A stretch of 64,000 nt of DNA from an uncultured Coriobacteriales bacterium (GTDB lineage Bacteria; Actinomycetota; Coriobacteriia; Coriobacteriales; UMGS124). The notes under the pieces were generated by a model that saw nothing but the letters and a program-made list of their open reading frames with translations, was not told the DNA's origin and did not search any database. Made by a program: the position numbers and the translations under genes. Below are positions 51,483-60,046 of the stretch, in pieces; within the stretch, counting starts at the first letter, position 1; every line of letters begins with the position of its first letter. The stretch lies in NCBI GenBank assembly GCA_902464015.1, contig CABQHM010000005.1, forward strand, positions 12,745 to 76,744, in the 5' to 3' direction.

Positions 51483-52073
51483 ATGAAGAGCACCGAGCCC
51501 AAACCTTTGGACAAGGACGAAGCCACCTTGCAGATGGCTCATGCGCAGCCCGCCAGCGAGGCAGAAAGGGGTGGCAAGACGCCCCGCGACGCAAGCCATC
51601 GCCTTGTGGGTTACACGCGTTTCATGGCGGCAGTGCCGAGCTTCGGCTTGTTCATCGCTGCTATTGCCATGACTATTGCCACGCTCCTCTCCACCATTGG
51701 TGTCACCATCGAGGTTATCAAGGGCGAGCTTACGATGCAGGACATGCTGGTCGAGTACATCGAGTACGCCGACTTCTTCCTGCTGTCCATCGTGCTCTAC
51801 ATCATGAGCATCGGCCTGTACTCCCTGTTTATCGACGACGAGATCGAAATGCCCTCTTGGCTTGAGATTCACACGCTCGATGACCTCAAGGAAAAGCTCG
51901 TCAGCGTCATCGTTGTGGTGATGGGCGTGTTCTTCCTCGGGCGCCTCATCCACGGGGCCGACTCGCTCGACCTTTTGTGCATGGGCGGCGGCATCGGCGC
52001 CGTCGTTCTTTCGATGGCCTATTTTGTGCGCCACATCATGGTTGCGCACAAGCGCGAAGGGGAAGAGGAATAG
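51483..52073 (+). CDS. YqhA-family (UPF0114) membrane protein
   Basis: ATG 51483 follows AAAGGAA. The 196-residue protein has four hydrophobic helices (about 45-70, 90-115, 140-160, 165-185) and the conserved start RLVGYTRFMAAVPSFGLF. The first 40 residues are a hydrophilic extension. YqhA proteins are widespread small membrane proteins of unknown function. A stem-loop closes the unit. No partner gene is apparent. Confidence 0.8.
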   Translation: MKSTEPKPLDKDEATLQMAHAQPASEAERGGKTPRDASHRLVGYTRFMAAVPSFGLFIAAIAMTIATLLSTIGVTIEVIKGELTMQDMLVEYIEYADFFLLSIVLYIMSIGLYSLFIDDEIEMPSWLEIHTLDDLKEKLVSVIVVVMGVFFLGRLIHGADSLDLLCMGGGIGAVVLSMAYFVRHIMVAHKREGEEE

Positions 52074-52168
52074 CACGGCCCCAGCGCGATTGTGCGGCTG
52101 ACTTTTCTCTCTTGTCGCTGGTAGTGAGCTGAAGCGGTACAGAGGGCGTCTCATATGCATGCGCATGC

Positions 52169-52213
52169 AGAAGGGCGGCGTGGGATATGCAACATACCCC
52201 ACGCCGCCCTTCT
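52169..52213. terminator. Bidirectional terminator between YqhA-like and helicase genes
   Basis: A perfect 16-bp stem (52169-52184 with 52198-52213) with a 13-base loop lies between convergent genes; U-runs are weak. Confidence 0.65.
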
Positions 52214-52246
52214 TGCGTTGCGAATCTACGCCGTGTGGGTCAATCC

Positions 52247-54838
52247 CTACTTGCCGAGCAGCTCTTCGATGGAGCCTGCGCGGTAGTTGGTGAACACGAC
52301 GTTACCCTCTTCCTGCGTGGCGTCGAGGTCGACGTCGGCCATGATGCCGAAGTCGTGATCACCCTCGGGGTCGCTGAGCACCTGGTGCACGTGCCAGACG
52401 TGCTTCTCCTTCTCGTCGGCCTCGTCCACGTGGAAGTAAGTGGCAGAGCGCGCGTCGGCGTCGAGGAGCACCTCCTCATGCGACTCATAATATGCGTCGA
52501 GCGCATGCTTCCACTTGAGCTCACCGAACGACCAGTCGGAGTCGAGCGCTCCGAGCGCCTTGGCGTCGTCCTTGGCCACAAGGCGCACGCGGCTGAACAG
52601 GGCGTTGCGCACAAGCACCGTGAGTGCGCGGCGGTCGCGCACGACCACGTTGTCGAGCACGAGCGCACCGGGCTCCTCGGGCATGGAGCCGGTGTTTGCC
52701 CACTCGTCCACCAGGCTCGAGTCGACGGAGCGCACGACGAGGCCCAGCCAGGAGATGATGTCTTTGAGCTGGTCGTCGCGCTTGTCGAGCGGCAGCGTCC
52801 TATCCAGGCAGCGGTAAGCCTCGGAGAGGTAGCGCAGCAGGATGCCCTCGGCACGCGCCAGGTTGTACGTCTGGATGTAGCTCTTGAAGTCCGCGCAGCG
52901 CTCGAGCATGTCGCGCAGTACCGACTTGGGGGCGAGCTGGTAGTCGCGTGCCCACGGAACCGCCTCGCAGTACTGGGCGAAGGCCTCGGCGAGCATGTCC
53001 TCGAGCGGCTTGGGATAGGTCACGTCCTGCAGGCGCTCGATGCGCTCGTCGTATTCGATGCCGTCGGCTTTCATCTCAGCCATGGCGCGGCCGCGGGCCT
53101 CACGCTCCTGGGCGCGCAGAACCTGGCGGGGCTGCTCGAGTGTGGACTCAATCATCGAGATGACATCGAGGGCGTACGTCTCGCTTTCCGGATTGAGCAG
53201 CTCAAGCGCCGCAAGCAGGAAGGGGGAAAGCGGCTGGTCGAGGGCGAAGTCGTCGGGCAGGTCGACCGTGGTGAAGTACTCGACGGTTCCGTCGTCGTTG
53301 GTGACCTTTTCCACCACATCTGCGTCGATGAGGGTGGAAAACACCTCGTCGGTGCGGGCGCGGAGCTTGAGCTTCTCGGCATCGGACTGCATGGAGTCGT
53401 CGACGAGCTTGTACACGCGCGCCCAGGCGTCGCCGCCCTGCTCAACCTCGGCAAGCACCATGGAGTTGGTGATGCGCATGCGCGGTGTGAGCGTGGCAGG
53501 CACCGACTCGATGAGCTTGTCGAAGTTCTGCTTGTTCCAGCCCACAAAGCCCTCGGGCGGCTTCTTCGTCTTGATGCTGCGGGCCTTCTTGGGGTCGCCA
53601 CCAGCTTTGGCAAGGGCCTTTGCGCGCTCGATGTCGTACTCGGTAGCCTCAGCGATGACCAAGCCTTCCGTGTCGAAGCCTGCGCGTCCTGCACGGCCGG
53701 CAATCTGGTGGAACTCACGCGAGCCGAGCCTGCGCATGTGCGAGCCATCGAACTTGGCAAGAGCCGTAAGTAACACGGTGTGGATGGGCACGTTGATGCC
53801 AACGCCAAGCGTGTCGGTGCCGCAGATGACGGGAAGAAGGCCCTGCTGGGCGAGCTTTTCCACAAGCAGACGATAGCGGGGGAGCATGCCCGCGTGGTGC
53901 ACGCCCACGCCGCAGCCAAGCAGGCGCTGGAGGATTTTGCCGAAGGCCGTGGTGAAGCGCGTACCCTTGATGGCCTCCTTGATGCGCTCGCGCTGCTCCT
54001 TGGTGGCGACGCCGAAGCTTGCCAGCGACTGGGCGCTCTCAAGGGCGGCGTCCTGAGCGAAATGTACCACGTAGATGGGCGCTTTGCCCTCACGCAGGGC
54101 GATTTCCACCGTGCCTTCCAGCGAGGTCTCGACATACTCGTAGGTGAGCGGCACCGGGCGCTGGGCGTCGGCGATGATATCGACGGAGGCCCCCGTTGTG
54201 TCCTCGAGCTTGGCGGCGATGGCGCTCGTGTCGCCCAGCGTGGCGCTCATGAGGAGGAACTTCGTGCTGGGAAGGGTCAGAAGCGGCACCTGCCAGGCCC
54301 AGCCGCGGTCGCTGTCGCCAAAGTAGTGGAACTCGTCCATGGCGACGTAGCCGATGTCGGCCCCCTCGCCCTCGCGAAGGGCCGCGTTCGCCAGGATTTC
54401 GGCCGTGCAGCAGATGATCATGGCGCTAGGGTTGATGGAGGTGTCGCCTGTGATCATGCCGACGTTTTCCTTGCCGAAGACGTCGCACAGGTAGAAGAAC
54501 TTCTCGCTGACCAGGGCTTTGATGGGGGCGGTGTAGTACGACTTCCATCCTTGGCACAGAGCGAGGAAGTGCATGCCGAGGGCAACCATCGACTTGCCGG
54601 AACCCGTGGGGGTGCCCAGGATGACGTGGTCGCCCAGTACGAGATCCATGATGGCTTCTTCCTGGTGGGGCCACAGTTCGATGCCACGGTCGAGGCACCA
54701 CTGCATGAAGAGCTCGAAGATCTCGTCGCCAGGCATCTCGGGGTCGCCCTCATGCCAGATGGGGGCGCGCCTGCCCAGCGAGCCCGGAGCGAAGGCGTCG
54801 TCAGGAGAGCCTTGGGTTTCGATAGTCTCGTCGGCCAT
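52247..54838 (-). CDS. DEAD/DEAH-box helicase of the DUF3516 (Ski2-like) family
   Basis: ATG 54838 follows GGAAAGG; longer in-frame starts lack a site. The 863-residue protein has motif I GTPTGSGKS (75-83), motif II MDEFHYF, motif III SATLGD and motif VI HQIAGRAGRAGFDTEG, then a 400-residue C-terminal region (DUF3516) found mainly in actinobacteria. Motif II is DEFH, as in Ski2/Mtr4-like RNA helicases. The substrate is probably RNA, perhaps in turnover. It is divergent from the DAHP synthase gene. Confidence 0.92.
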   Translation of the reverse strand: MADETIETQGSPDDAFAPGSLGRRAPIWHEGDPEMPGDEIFELFMQWCLDRGIELWPHQEEAIMDLVLGDHVILGTPTGSGKSMVALGMHFLALCQGWKSYYTAPIKALVSEKFFYLCDVFGKENVGMITGDTSINPSAMIICCTAEILANAALREGEGADIGYVAMDEFHYFGDSDRGWAWQVPLLTLPSTKFLLMSATLGDTSAIAAKLEDTTGASVDIIADAQRPVPLTYEYVETSLEGTVEIALREGKAPIYVVHFAQDAALESAQSLASFGVATKEQRERIKEAIKGTRFTTAFGKILQRLLGCGVGVHHAGMLPRYRLLVEKLAQQGLLPVICGTDTLGVGINVPIHTVLLTALAKFDGSHMRRLGSREFHQIAGRAGRAGFDTEGLVIAEATEYDIERAKALAKAGGDPKKARSIKTKKPPEGFVGWNKQNFDKLIESVPATLTPRMRITNSMVLAEVEQGGDAWARVYKLVDDSMQSDAEKLKLRARTDEVFSTLIDADVVEKVTNDDGTVEYFTTVDLPDDFALDQPLSPFLLAALELLNPESETYALDVISMIESTLEQPRQVLRAQEREARGRAMAEMKADGIEYDERIERLQDVTYPKPLEDMLAEAFAQYCEAVPWARDYQLAPKSVLRDMLERCADFKSYIQTYNLARAEGILLRYLSEAYRCLDRTLPLDKRDDQLKDIISWLGLVVRSVDSSLVDEWANTGSMPEEPGALVLDNVVVRDRRALTVLVRNALFSRVRLVAKDDAKALGALDSDWSFGELKWKHALDAYYESHEEVLLDADARSATYFHVDEADEKEKHVWHVHQVLSDPEGDHDFGIMADVDLDATQEEGNVVFTNYRAGSIEELLGK

Positions 54839-55109
54839 GGTCGACCTTTCCTTTCGTGGATGCGCGAGATGCGCGGGGCGTGCAAACGGGGCGTGCGGTG
54901 ATCTGCAGGTTGCGTGCGGTACAGCCGTCGGACCCCGTCGGTTTTTCGTTTGGAGAAGCGTATCATTCAAGTGGCGTTCAACCTGACGAAATTTGACCGC
55001 ATCGGTGATTGTGCAGGTAAAAAGCGCTGGATTATGCTACTGTCTACGCCCTCAATTACGCATTGACTCGCTGGTTGTGAGCCAACCAACATCGCCGAGG
55101 AGCATGGCT

Positions 55110-56138
55110 ATGGGAATGGAATTCAAACGCCGCCTGCCCAACCCGCAGGACATCAAAGCCGAGATGTCCATGTCGGCGCAGGCAGAACAGCGCAAAGTCG
55201 CTTTTGATGCTGCAATTGCTGCCGTTATGGATGGCAGTGATTCCCGCAAGCTTGTCATCATCGGCCCCTGCTCGGCTGATCGCGAGGACGCCGTGCTCGA
55301 GTATTGCACCCGTCTGGCTAAGGCTCAAGAAGAGGTGGCCGACAAGCTCATCCTCATTCCACGCCTCTACACCAACAAGCCTCGCACGCTGGGTCTGGGC
55401 TACATGGGCATGCTCCATCAGCCCAACCCCAATGGTGAGCCCAACCTGCTTGCCGGCATCCGTGCCATTCGCCACATGAACCTGGCCGTTATCGAGCAAA
55501 CGGGCTTCTTCGGTGCCGACGAGATGCTCTATCCCGAGTACCACCGCTTCTTGTCCGACCTGCTTTCCTACGTTGCGGTGGGTGCCCGCTCGGTGGAGGA
55601 CCAGGAGCACAGGCTTGTCGCGTCGGGCCTGGACGTGCCCGTGGGCATGAAGAACCCGCCCTCTGGCGACAACTCCGTCATGCTCAACGCCATCGTTGCT
55701 GCTCAGGCACCGCATTCCTTCATCTACCGCAACTGGGACGTGCAGTCTACTGGCAACCCCTACGCGCATGCCATCCTGCGCGGCTATATTGGCGCAAGCG
55801 GCCACAACCGCCCCAACTATTCCTATGACTACCTGGTAGACCTCGTGGATGCCTATGCTGCCCGCGACATCAAGAATCCGGCACTCATCGTGGACTGCAA
55901 CCATTCCAACTCGAACAAGCGCTGGGACCAGCAGCCCCGTATCGCCAAAGACGTGCTGCATTCATGTCGCCAGAACGCTGATATCGACCGTATCTTCCGT
56001 GGTTTCATGATTGAAAGCTACCTGGTAGATGGCGCACAGAAGGTAGGCGGCGAGGTCTACGGCCAATCCATCACCGATCCGTGCCTGGGTTGGGAAAAGA
56101 CCGAGAAGCTTCTGCACGACATCGCTGAGCTGGTGTAA
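55110..56138 (+). CDS. aroF: 3-deoxy-7-phosphoheptulonate (DAHP) synthase, type I
   Basis: ATG 55110 is chosen because GAGGAG lies seven bases upstream; ATG 55104 is too close. The 342-residue protein has IGPCSADREDAVLEYC, KPRTLGLGYMGMLHQP, GARSVEDQEHRLVASGLDVPVG and DCNHSNSNKRWDQQP, all typical of the AroF/G/H enzymes, with the metal-binding His and Cys. It joins phosphoenolpyruvate and erythrose 4-phosphate, the first step of aromatic amino acid synthesis. Feedback class cannot be told by eye. Single-gene unit with its own terminator. Confidence 0.95.
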   Translation: MGMEFKRRLPNPQDIKAEMSMSAQAEQRKVAFDAAIAAVMDGSDSRKLVIIGPCSADREDAVLEYCTRLAKAQEEVADKLILIPRLYTNKPRTLGLGYMGMLHQPNPNGEPNLLAGIRAIRHMNLAVIEQTGFFGADEMLYPEYHRFLSDLLSYVAVGARSVEDQEHRLVASGLDVPVGMKNPPSGDNSVMLNAIVAAQAPHSFIYRNWDVQSTGNPYAHAILRGYIGASGHNRPNYSYDYLVDLVDAYAARDIKNPALIVDCNHSNSNKRWDQQPRIAKDVLHSCRQNADIDRIFRGFMIESYLVDGAQKVGGEVYGQSITDPCLGWEKTEKLLHDIAELV

Positions 56139-56173
56139 GCGTGCGTCTCGGCATAAGCCTGAAAGTCGTCTGG

Positions 56174-56209
56174 CGGCCCGCCCGGGATTCTCCCAGGCGG
56201 GCCGTTTTT
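56174..56209 (+). terminator. Rho-independent terminator of the DAHP synthase gene
   Basis: Perfect 9-bp GC stem (56174-56182 with 56196-56204) followed by TTTTT at 56205-56209. Confidence 0.85.
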
Positions 56210-56230
56210 GGTCGTGCCGCGCAAAATGGC

Positions 56231-56355
56231 CGCACGTTTGCGTTTTAATTCCGCTGGACCAAGTAGCCGCTCAATCCCCGAGCTATCTACCTGGGATGAT
56301 GTGACGGCACGGTTGCCATCTACTCGATGCGCCCAAATTAAAACGCAAACATACG
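56231..56355. repeat. MITE-like element copy C, 15-bp perfect terminal inverted repeats
   Basis: GTTTGCGTTTTAATT (56236-56250) is the reverse complement of 56336-56350, with partly matching outer bases. Interior TCTACCTGG at 56285-56293 lies in the same orientation as copy A. The element stands alone, with no adjacent Vsr-like gene. Confidence 0.8.
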
Positions 56356-56373
56356 CTGTTTTTTCGACCGTTT

Positions 56374-56400
56374 GAAACTTTTCCCGCCTCTCAAGCGTTT
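56374..56400 (+). promoter_or_regulatory. Candidate ECF-type promoter of the sigma factor gene
   Basis: GAAACTT (56374-56380) and CGTTT (56396-56400) are 15 bases apart, resembling the GAAC/CGT boxes of autoregulated ECF sigma factors. It begins 18 bp beyond element copy C and ends 60 bp before the GTG start. Confidence 0.4.
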
Positions 56401-56460
56401 TAGGGTCGAAGGCGCCTTTGGGAAAGACATACTATCGACAACGGCAGGGGAGGTGAGCGG

Positions 56461-56958
56461 GTGCAAGACAGGCTTTGGTTTGCGGGACAATCGAAGCGTC
56501 ACATGGATACGGTGTTTCGCGTCGCCTATAACTACCTGCGCAATCATGCCGATGCCGAAGACGTGACGCAAACAGTTCTCTTCAAGCTTTTCCGCAGTGA
56601 CGTTGAGTTTAATGACGAGGCGCACGTTAAACGCTGGCTTATCCGGGCAACCATCAACGAATGTACCTCGCTGTATCGTGCGCTTCGTCGACGGCCTGAG
56701 AATATCGACGACTACCTTGAGACGCTTGCTGCGCCTGAGTGCGATCGCGCTAATGACATTGAACTCCTGCGCAGGGTCATGGACCTGCCATCGCGTTACA
56801 GCATGCCGCTCTACTTGTATTACTACGAGGGATACGACGTGCATGAGGTGGCGCGGTTGCTGAGGTTGCCCGAGGCGACTGTACGCACGAGGTTGGCACG
56901 AGCTCGCCGTAGGCTCAAGGATGCGTTGACGAAGGGGGAAACACATGATGAAAGATGA
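56461..56958 (+). CDS. ECF-type RNA polymerase sigma factor
   Basis: The start is GTG 56461, after GGGAGGTGAGC. The 165-residue protein has region 2 (VFRVAYNYLRNHADAEDVTQ, then TVLFKLF) and region 4 (YEGYDVHEVARLLRLPEATV, then RTRLARARRRLKDAL) and no region 3, as in ECF sigma factors. Its 3' end overlaps the next gene by 14 bases; that gene encodes a membrane-anchored partner. An ECF-like promoter just upstream suggests autoregulation. The signal sensed is unknown. Confidence 0.93.
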   Translation: MQDRLWFAGQSKRHMDTVFRVAYNYLRNHADAEDVTQTVLFKLFRSDVEFNDEAHVKRWLIRATINECTSLYRALRRRPENIDDYLETLAAPECDRANDIELLRRVMDLPSRYSMPLYLYYYEGYDVHEVARLLRLPEATVRTRLARARRRLKDALTKGETHDER

Positions 56959-58141
56959 TGCCGACCGTTCCCTTTTTCAAGACGATATGCGCGAGGATGA
57001 CATTGTCTGCCTGAATCAGGCATTTGATTTGCTTGCCGCCCCTGATCGTACGTACGAGAGGGTGATGGACATGACCAGGGAAAATCAAGGGGTGCATGCG
57101 TCTCAACAACATGTCGGCACGCATCGTATGACCAGGCGGGCCTTCGTTTCTTGTGCGGCGCTTTCGGTTGCGGCGATTGGCACTGTGGCCTACGCTGCTG
57201 TGAACACCGATTTCTTCCGGACTGCATTTGGAGATAAAGGCCAGCCTGATATCGAGGCGCATGAAGTGAACCGTGGGGATGGAACGACGTACACCCTGCC
57301 TTCTCGTCAATGGGTGGGGATTGATTCCGATGACGCTGAGCGGCTTCTGGGTGACTATGTCGAGTACATAGGTGATTCGATTGCCCATGAAGGCTATGTC
57401 CTCACACTGTGCTCCTGCGTTGTGGACGAAAACGGCCTGGGCGTTGCATCTTTCGAGTTCTGCAATCCTGACGGGGTGCAGATTGTAAAAAACATCTCAT
57501 ATGAGTACGGCGAGATTGAATTCGACGAAGATTGCCCGGTCGGTGCGATTGCGGTGACGGATGCGACGGGAATGAAACCGGTCAATGGGAACTGTCTTTT
57601 CGATCGCGATGCTTCAAGCGATACTGATGTTGTCGGAGCGTCATATTTTGATATTGGACGCAGTGATGGGACCGCGTCGGAACAGGGCGTCTCATGGATG
57701 CTTGCGCACAGGGATGGCTATGACGCGCCTGGGGAGTTGGACCTGATTTCCTTCCATCCAAGCAAGTTCGTTCCAACGCGACCGTTTATCTCGCAAGACG
57801 AGGATGTGACGGTAAGCATCTCGCCTATTGGCATGGTTATCGATACTCCGAATGACTCGGGCTGTGAGTTTGAAGTTGAGATTGAAGCCACAGGAGAGAC
57901 TGTTATCGCTCGCCATCCTGAATGGATGACTACGACTGTTCGAATCGTTTTTGTCGACGGAACGGAATACGTTGTTCGCGATACAGGGGTGTCGAACACG
58001 GCCTTCGGTTTGGTTGCTGATGATTTCAGCAGTCAGTCAATGATTTTCAACCGTCTTGTTGATCCTGAGAGGGTTGCCAGCATTGTTGTCAACGGCTTCA
58101 ATCCCGGCGATCCTGACGTGGTGTTTTTGCCGGAGGCGTAG
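56945..58141 (+). CDS. Membrane-anchored protein paired with the ECF sigma factor (possible anti-sigma or target)
   Basis: The 398-residue protein overlaps the sigma gene, which implies translational coupling. Residues 1-58 are cytoplasmic and acidic. A signal-like segment MTRRAFVSCAALSVAAIGTV follows, and the remaining 310 residues would lie outside the cell. The twin-arginine followed by a hydrophobic stretch could direct Tat insertion. The exterior part is beta-rich, with no named domain; its layout recalls DUF4179-type partners of ECF sigmas. No Cys-zinc anti-sigma motif is present. Confidence 0.7.
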   Translation: MMKDDADRSLFQDDMREDDIVCLNQAFDLLAAPDRTYERVMDMTRENQGVHASQQHVGTHRMTRRAFVSCAALSVAAIGTVAYAAVNTDFFRTAFGDKGQPDIEAHEVNRGDGTTYTLPSRQWVGIDSDDAERLLGDYVEYIGDSIAHEGYVLTLCSCVVDENGLGVASFEFCNPDGVQIVKNISYEYGEIEFDEDCPVGAIAVTDATGMKPVNGNCLFDRDASSDTDVVGASYFDIGRSDGTASEQGVSWMLAHRDGYDAPGELDLISFHPSKFVPTRPFISQDEDVTVSISPIGMVIDTPNDSGCEFEVEIEATGETVIARHPEWMTTTVRIVFVDGTEYVVRDTGVSNTAFGLVADDFSSQSMIFNRLVDPERVASIVVNGFNPGDPDVVFLPEA

Positions 58142-58184
58142 GCGCGGGCGGTCAATTGGCCGGACCGGCCATTTTGTGACACAA

Positions 58185-58221
58185 AAAGGCGGGGCTGCCC
58201 AGTGGGGACAGCCCCGCCTTT
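58185..58221. terminator. Bidirectional terminator between sigma-operon and mscL
   Basis: Perfect 13-bp stem (58185-58197 with 58209-58221). The A-rich left flank and T-rich right end give U-runs in both directions. Confidence 0.8.
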
Positions 58222-58251
58222 GTTGATGCGAGAGGTTTGGGACGTAGGAGC

Positions 58252-58704
58252 CTACTTCTTGATGGTTTCCTTGGCGGGCTCGGGCAGGTCGCTGCCGCAG
58301 TGGCAGCACTTGGTGGCGCCGACCTTCACCTCGCCGAGGCAGTAGGGGAACACAGGTGGGACCTTCTTGGGCTCCTCTTCCTTCTTGCCACCTACGAGCT
58401 TCTCGCTGGCGGCTTGGGCCTTGTTGAGGGCCTTGACGAGGGCAAACACGACGAGGGCAACGATGAGGAAGTTGATGACGGCGCTGATGAAGGCGCCAAA
58501 GTCAACCGTGGCGCCGTTGAACGTGATGGCCATGCCCTTGACTTCGGGGCTGCCGCCGATCATGGAGATGAGCGGGTTGATGATGTTGTCGGTGAGCGAG
58601 GTCACGATGGCCGTGAAAGCGCCGCCGATGATGACCGCGACAGCGAGGTCCATCACGTTGCCCTTGTTGATGAAGTCCTTGAATTCCTTGATGAACTTCT
58701 TCAT
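58252..58704 (-). CDS. mscL: Large-conductance mechanosensitive channel with Cys-rich C-terminus
   Basis: The 150-residue protein starts MKKFIKEFKDFINKGNVMDLA, the N-terminal helix and first membrane segment of MscL, and has the second segment at AFISAVINFLIVALVVFALV. Pore residues look standard. It opens under membrane tension to release solutes in osmotic downshock. The last 30 residues hold CLGEVKVGATKCCHCGSDL, a CxxC-type cluster that resembles a zinc ribbon and is absent from the E. coli protein. GGAG-like bases lie upstream of ATG 58704. Confidence 0.93.
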   Translation of the reverse strand: MKKFIKEFKDFINKGNVMDLAVAVIIGGAFTAIVTSLTDNIINPLISMIGGSPEVKGMAITFNGATVDFGAFISAVINFLIVALVVFALVKALNKAQAASEKLVGGKKEEEPKKVPPVFPYCLGEVKVGATKCCHCGSDLPEPAKETIKK

Positions 58705-58792
58705 TGCCCGTCTCCTTTAGTCTGTGAAGCCCTTTGGTTTCGAGCGGAATTCTATACGCTATTGAGCTGCTTGTTACGCTAAAACGACTTTT

Positions 58793-59812
58793 TTATGCGT
58801 TGAATTGGGCTTCGACTTCCTCAACGATGCGTGCCGTAATGCGTGCCTGCGAGGTGTCGCCGGTGGCATCGGCATACTCGTGGGCACAGATGTTGCGACG
58901 GAAGATTTCCTCGCGAGCTGCTTGGCGTACGGCTGCGTCATCGGTAATGGCGAAGCCGGCCATGTTGACGCCCATGTCGGTAGGCGACTGATAGGGGCTC
59001 TCACCGTAGAGACCCTCCATGAGCGCCTTGAGGACGGGGAATGCCTCGACGTCGCGGTTATAGTTCACGGCTTCTTTGCCATAAGCCTGCATATGGAAGG
59101 GATCGATGATGTTGAGGTCCTCGAGGTCGGCGGTTGCTGCCTCATAGGCAAGGTTCACGGGGTGTTTGAGGGGCAGGTTCCACACGGGGAACGTTTCCCA
59201 CTTGGCGTAGCCAGCGCGCACGCCGCGCTTGTTCTCGCCGTAAATCTGTGACAGACAGGTGGCGAGCTTGCCCGAACCAGGGCCGGGAGCCGTGACAACT
59301 ACCAGGGGTTTAGTCGTCTCGACGAACTCATTCTTGCCAAAACCCTCATCGCTCACTGCAAGGTTGACATCCATGGGGTACCCAGCGATGGGGTAGTGCA
59401 GGTAGCTCTTGACACCGAGCTTATCGAGGTGTTTGCGCAAAGAGTCAACCTCAGGTTCACCTTGATAGCGCGTGATAACGACGCCGGCGACGGGAATCGA
59501 GATCTTCGCGAACTCGCCGAGAAGGCGAAGCACGTCCTCCCTATAGGTGCAGCCGATGTCGGCGCGAATCTTGCCCGAGGCGACGTCGCAGGCGGCCACG
59601 GCGATAATGACCTCGCAGTTGTGCGAGATGGACTGAAGGGTGCGAATTTTCACGTCGGGCTGAAAGCCGGGGAGCACGCGGCTGGCATGGTAGTCGTCGA
59701 ACAACTTGCCGCCGAACTCCAGGTAGAGCTTGCCGCTGAACATCCCGATGCGCTCTTGGATGTGCTCAGATTGGAGCTTGACGAAGGCGTCGTTGTCGAA
59801 CCCAATGGCCAT
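58793..59812 (-). CDS. Short DUF1846-family protein
   Basis: The 339-residue protein has the family start IGFDNDAFVKLQSEHIQERI, the nucleotide-like site APGPGSGKLATCLSQIY and YQSPTDMGVNMAGFAI. Family members I recall are near 490-500 residues and continue after this last motif with a further domain of about 150 residues. Here the chain ends 45 residues after it, and no continuing frame is seen downstream. The core is complete, so this may be a natural short form. The family's biochemical role is not settled. Confidence 0.85.
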   Translation of the reverse strand: MAIGFDNDAFVKLQSEHIQERIGMFSGKLYLEFGGKLFDDYHASRVLPGFQPDVKIRTLQSISHNCEVIIAVAACDVASGKIRADIGCTYREDVLRLLGEFAKISIPVAGVVITRYQGEPEVDSLRKHLDKLGVKSYLHYPIAGYPMDVNLAVSDEGFGKNEFVETTKPLVVVTAPGPGSGKLATCLSQIYGENKRGVRAGYAKWETFPVWNLPLKHPVNLAYEAATADLEDLNIIDPFHMQAYGKEAVNYNRDVEAFPVLKALMEGLYGESPYQSPTDMGVNMAGFAITDDAAVRQAAREEIFRRNICAHEYADATGDTSQARITARIVEEVEAQFNA

Positions 59813-60046
59813 GCGTACTACCTCACCTTTCCCGATGTTGGCTCAAAGCCGTTTTTGCACCGGGGGTTTATTTTACATGCCGTTGACACGTCTCAAACAA
59901 CCTGCAGATATAAACCGCATCCGCTGCACGTATGGGCAGATACCATGGATATGGCGGCAAAAGAGCAGCGAAAGAGAGTCTTGCCTGGGCGTGGAAGCCG
60001 CGGGCAAGGCCCTCTTGTGAAGCCAATGGATGCGCGCCGGGCTCTG

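Larger units (their letters stand above)
56139..56460. other. Intergenic region with terminator, element copy C and ECF-type promoter
   Basis: This stretch is filled by the terminator at 56174-56209, the element at 56231-56355 and a candidate promoter at 56374-56400. No further gene is supported. Confidence 0.6.

Noticed and set aside
55034..55066. Short leader peptide frame ahead of the DAHP synthase gene
   Set aside because: The ten-codon frame has no run of Trp, Phe or Tyr codons and no attenuator hairpin, so a transcription-attenuation leader is not supported.
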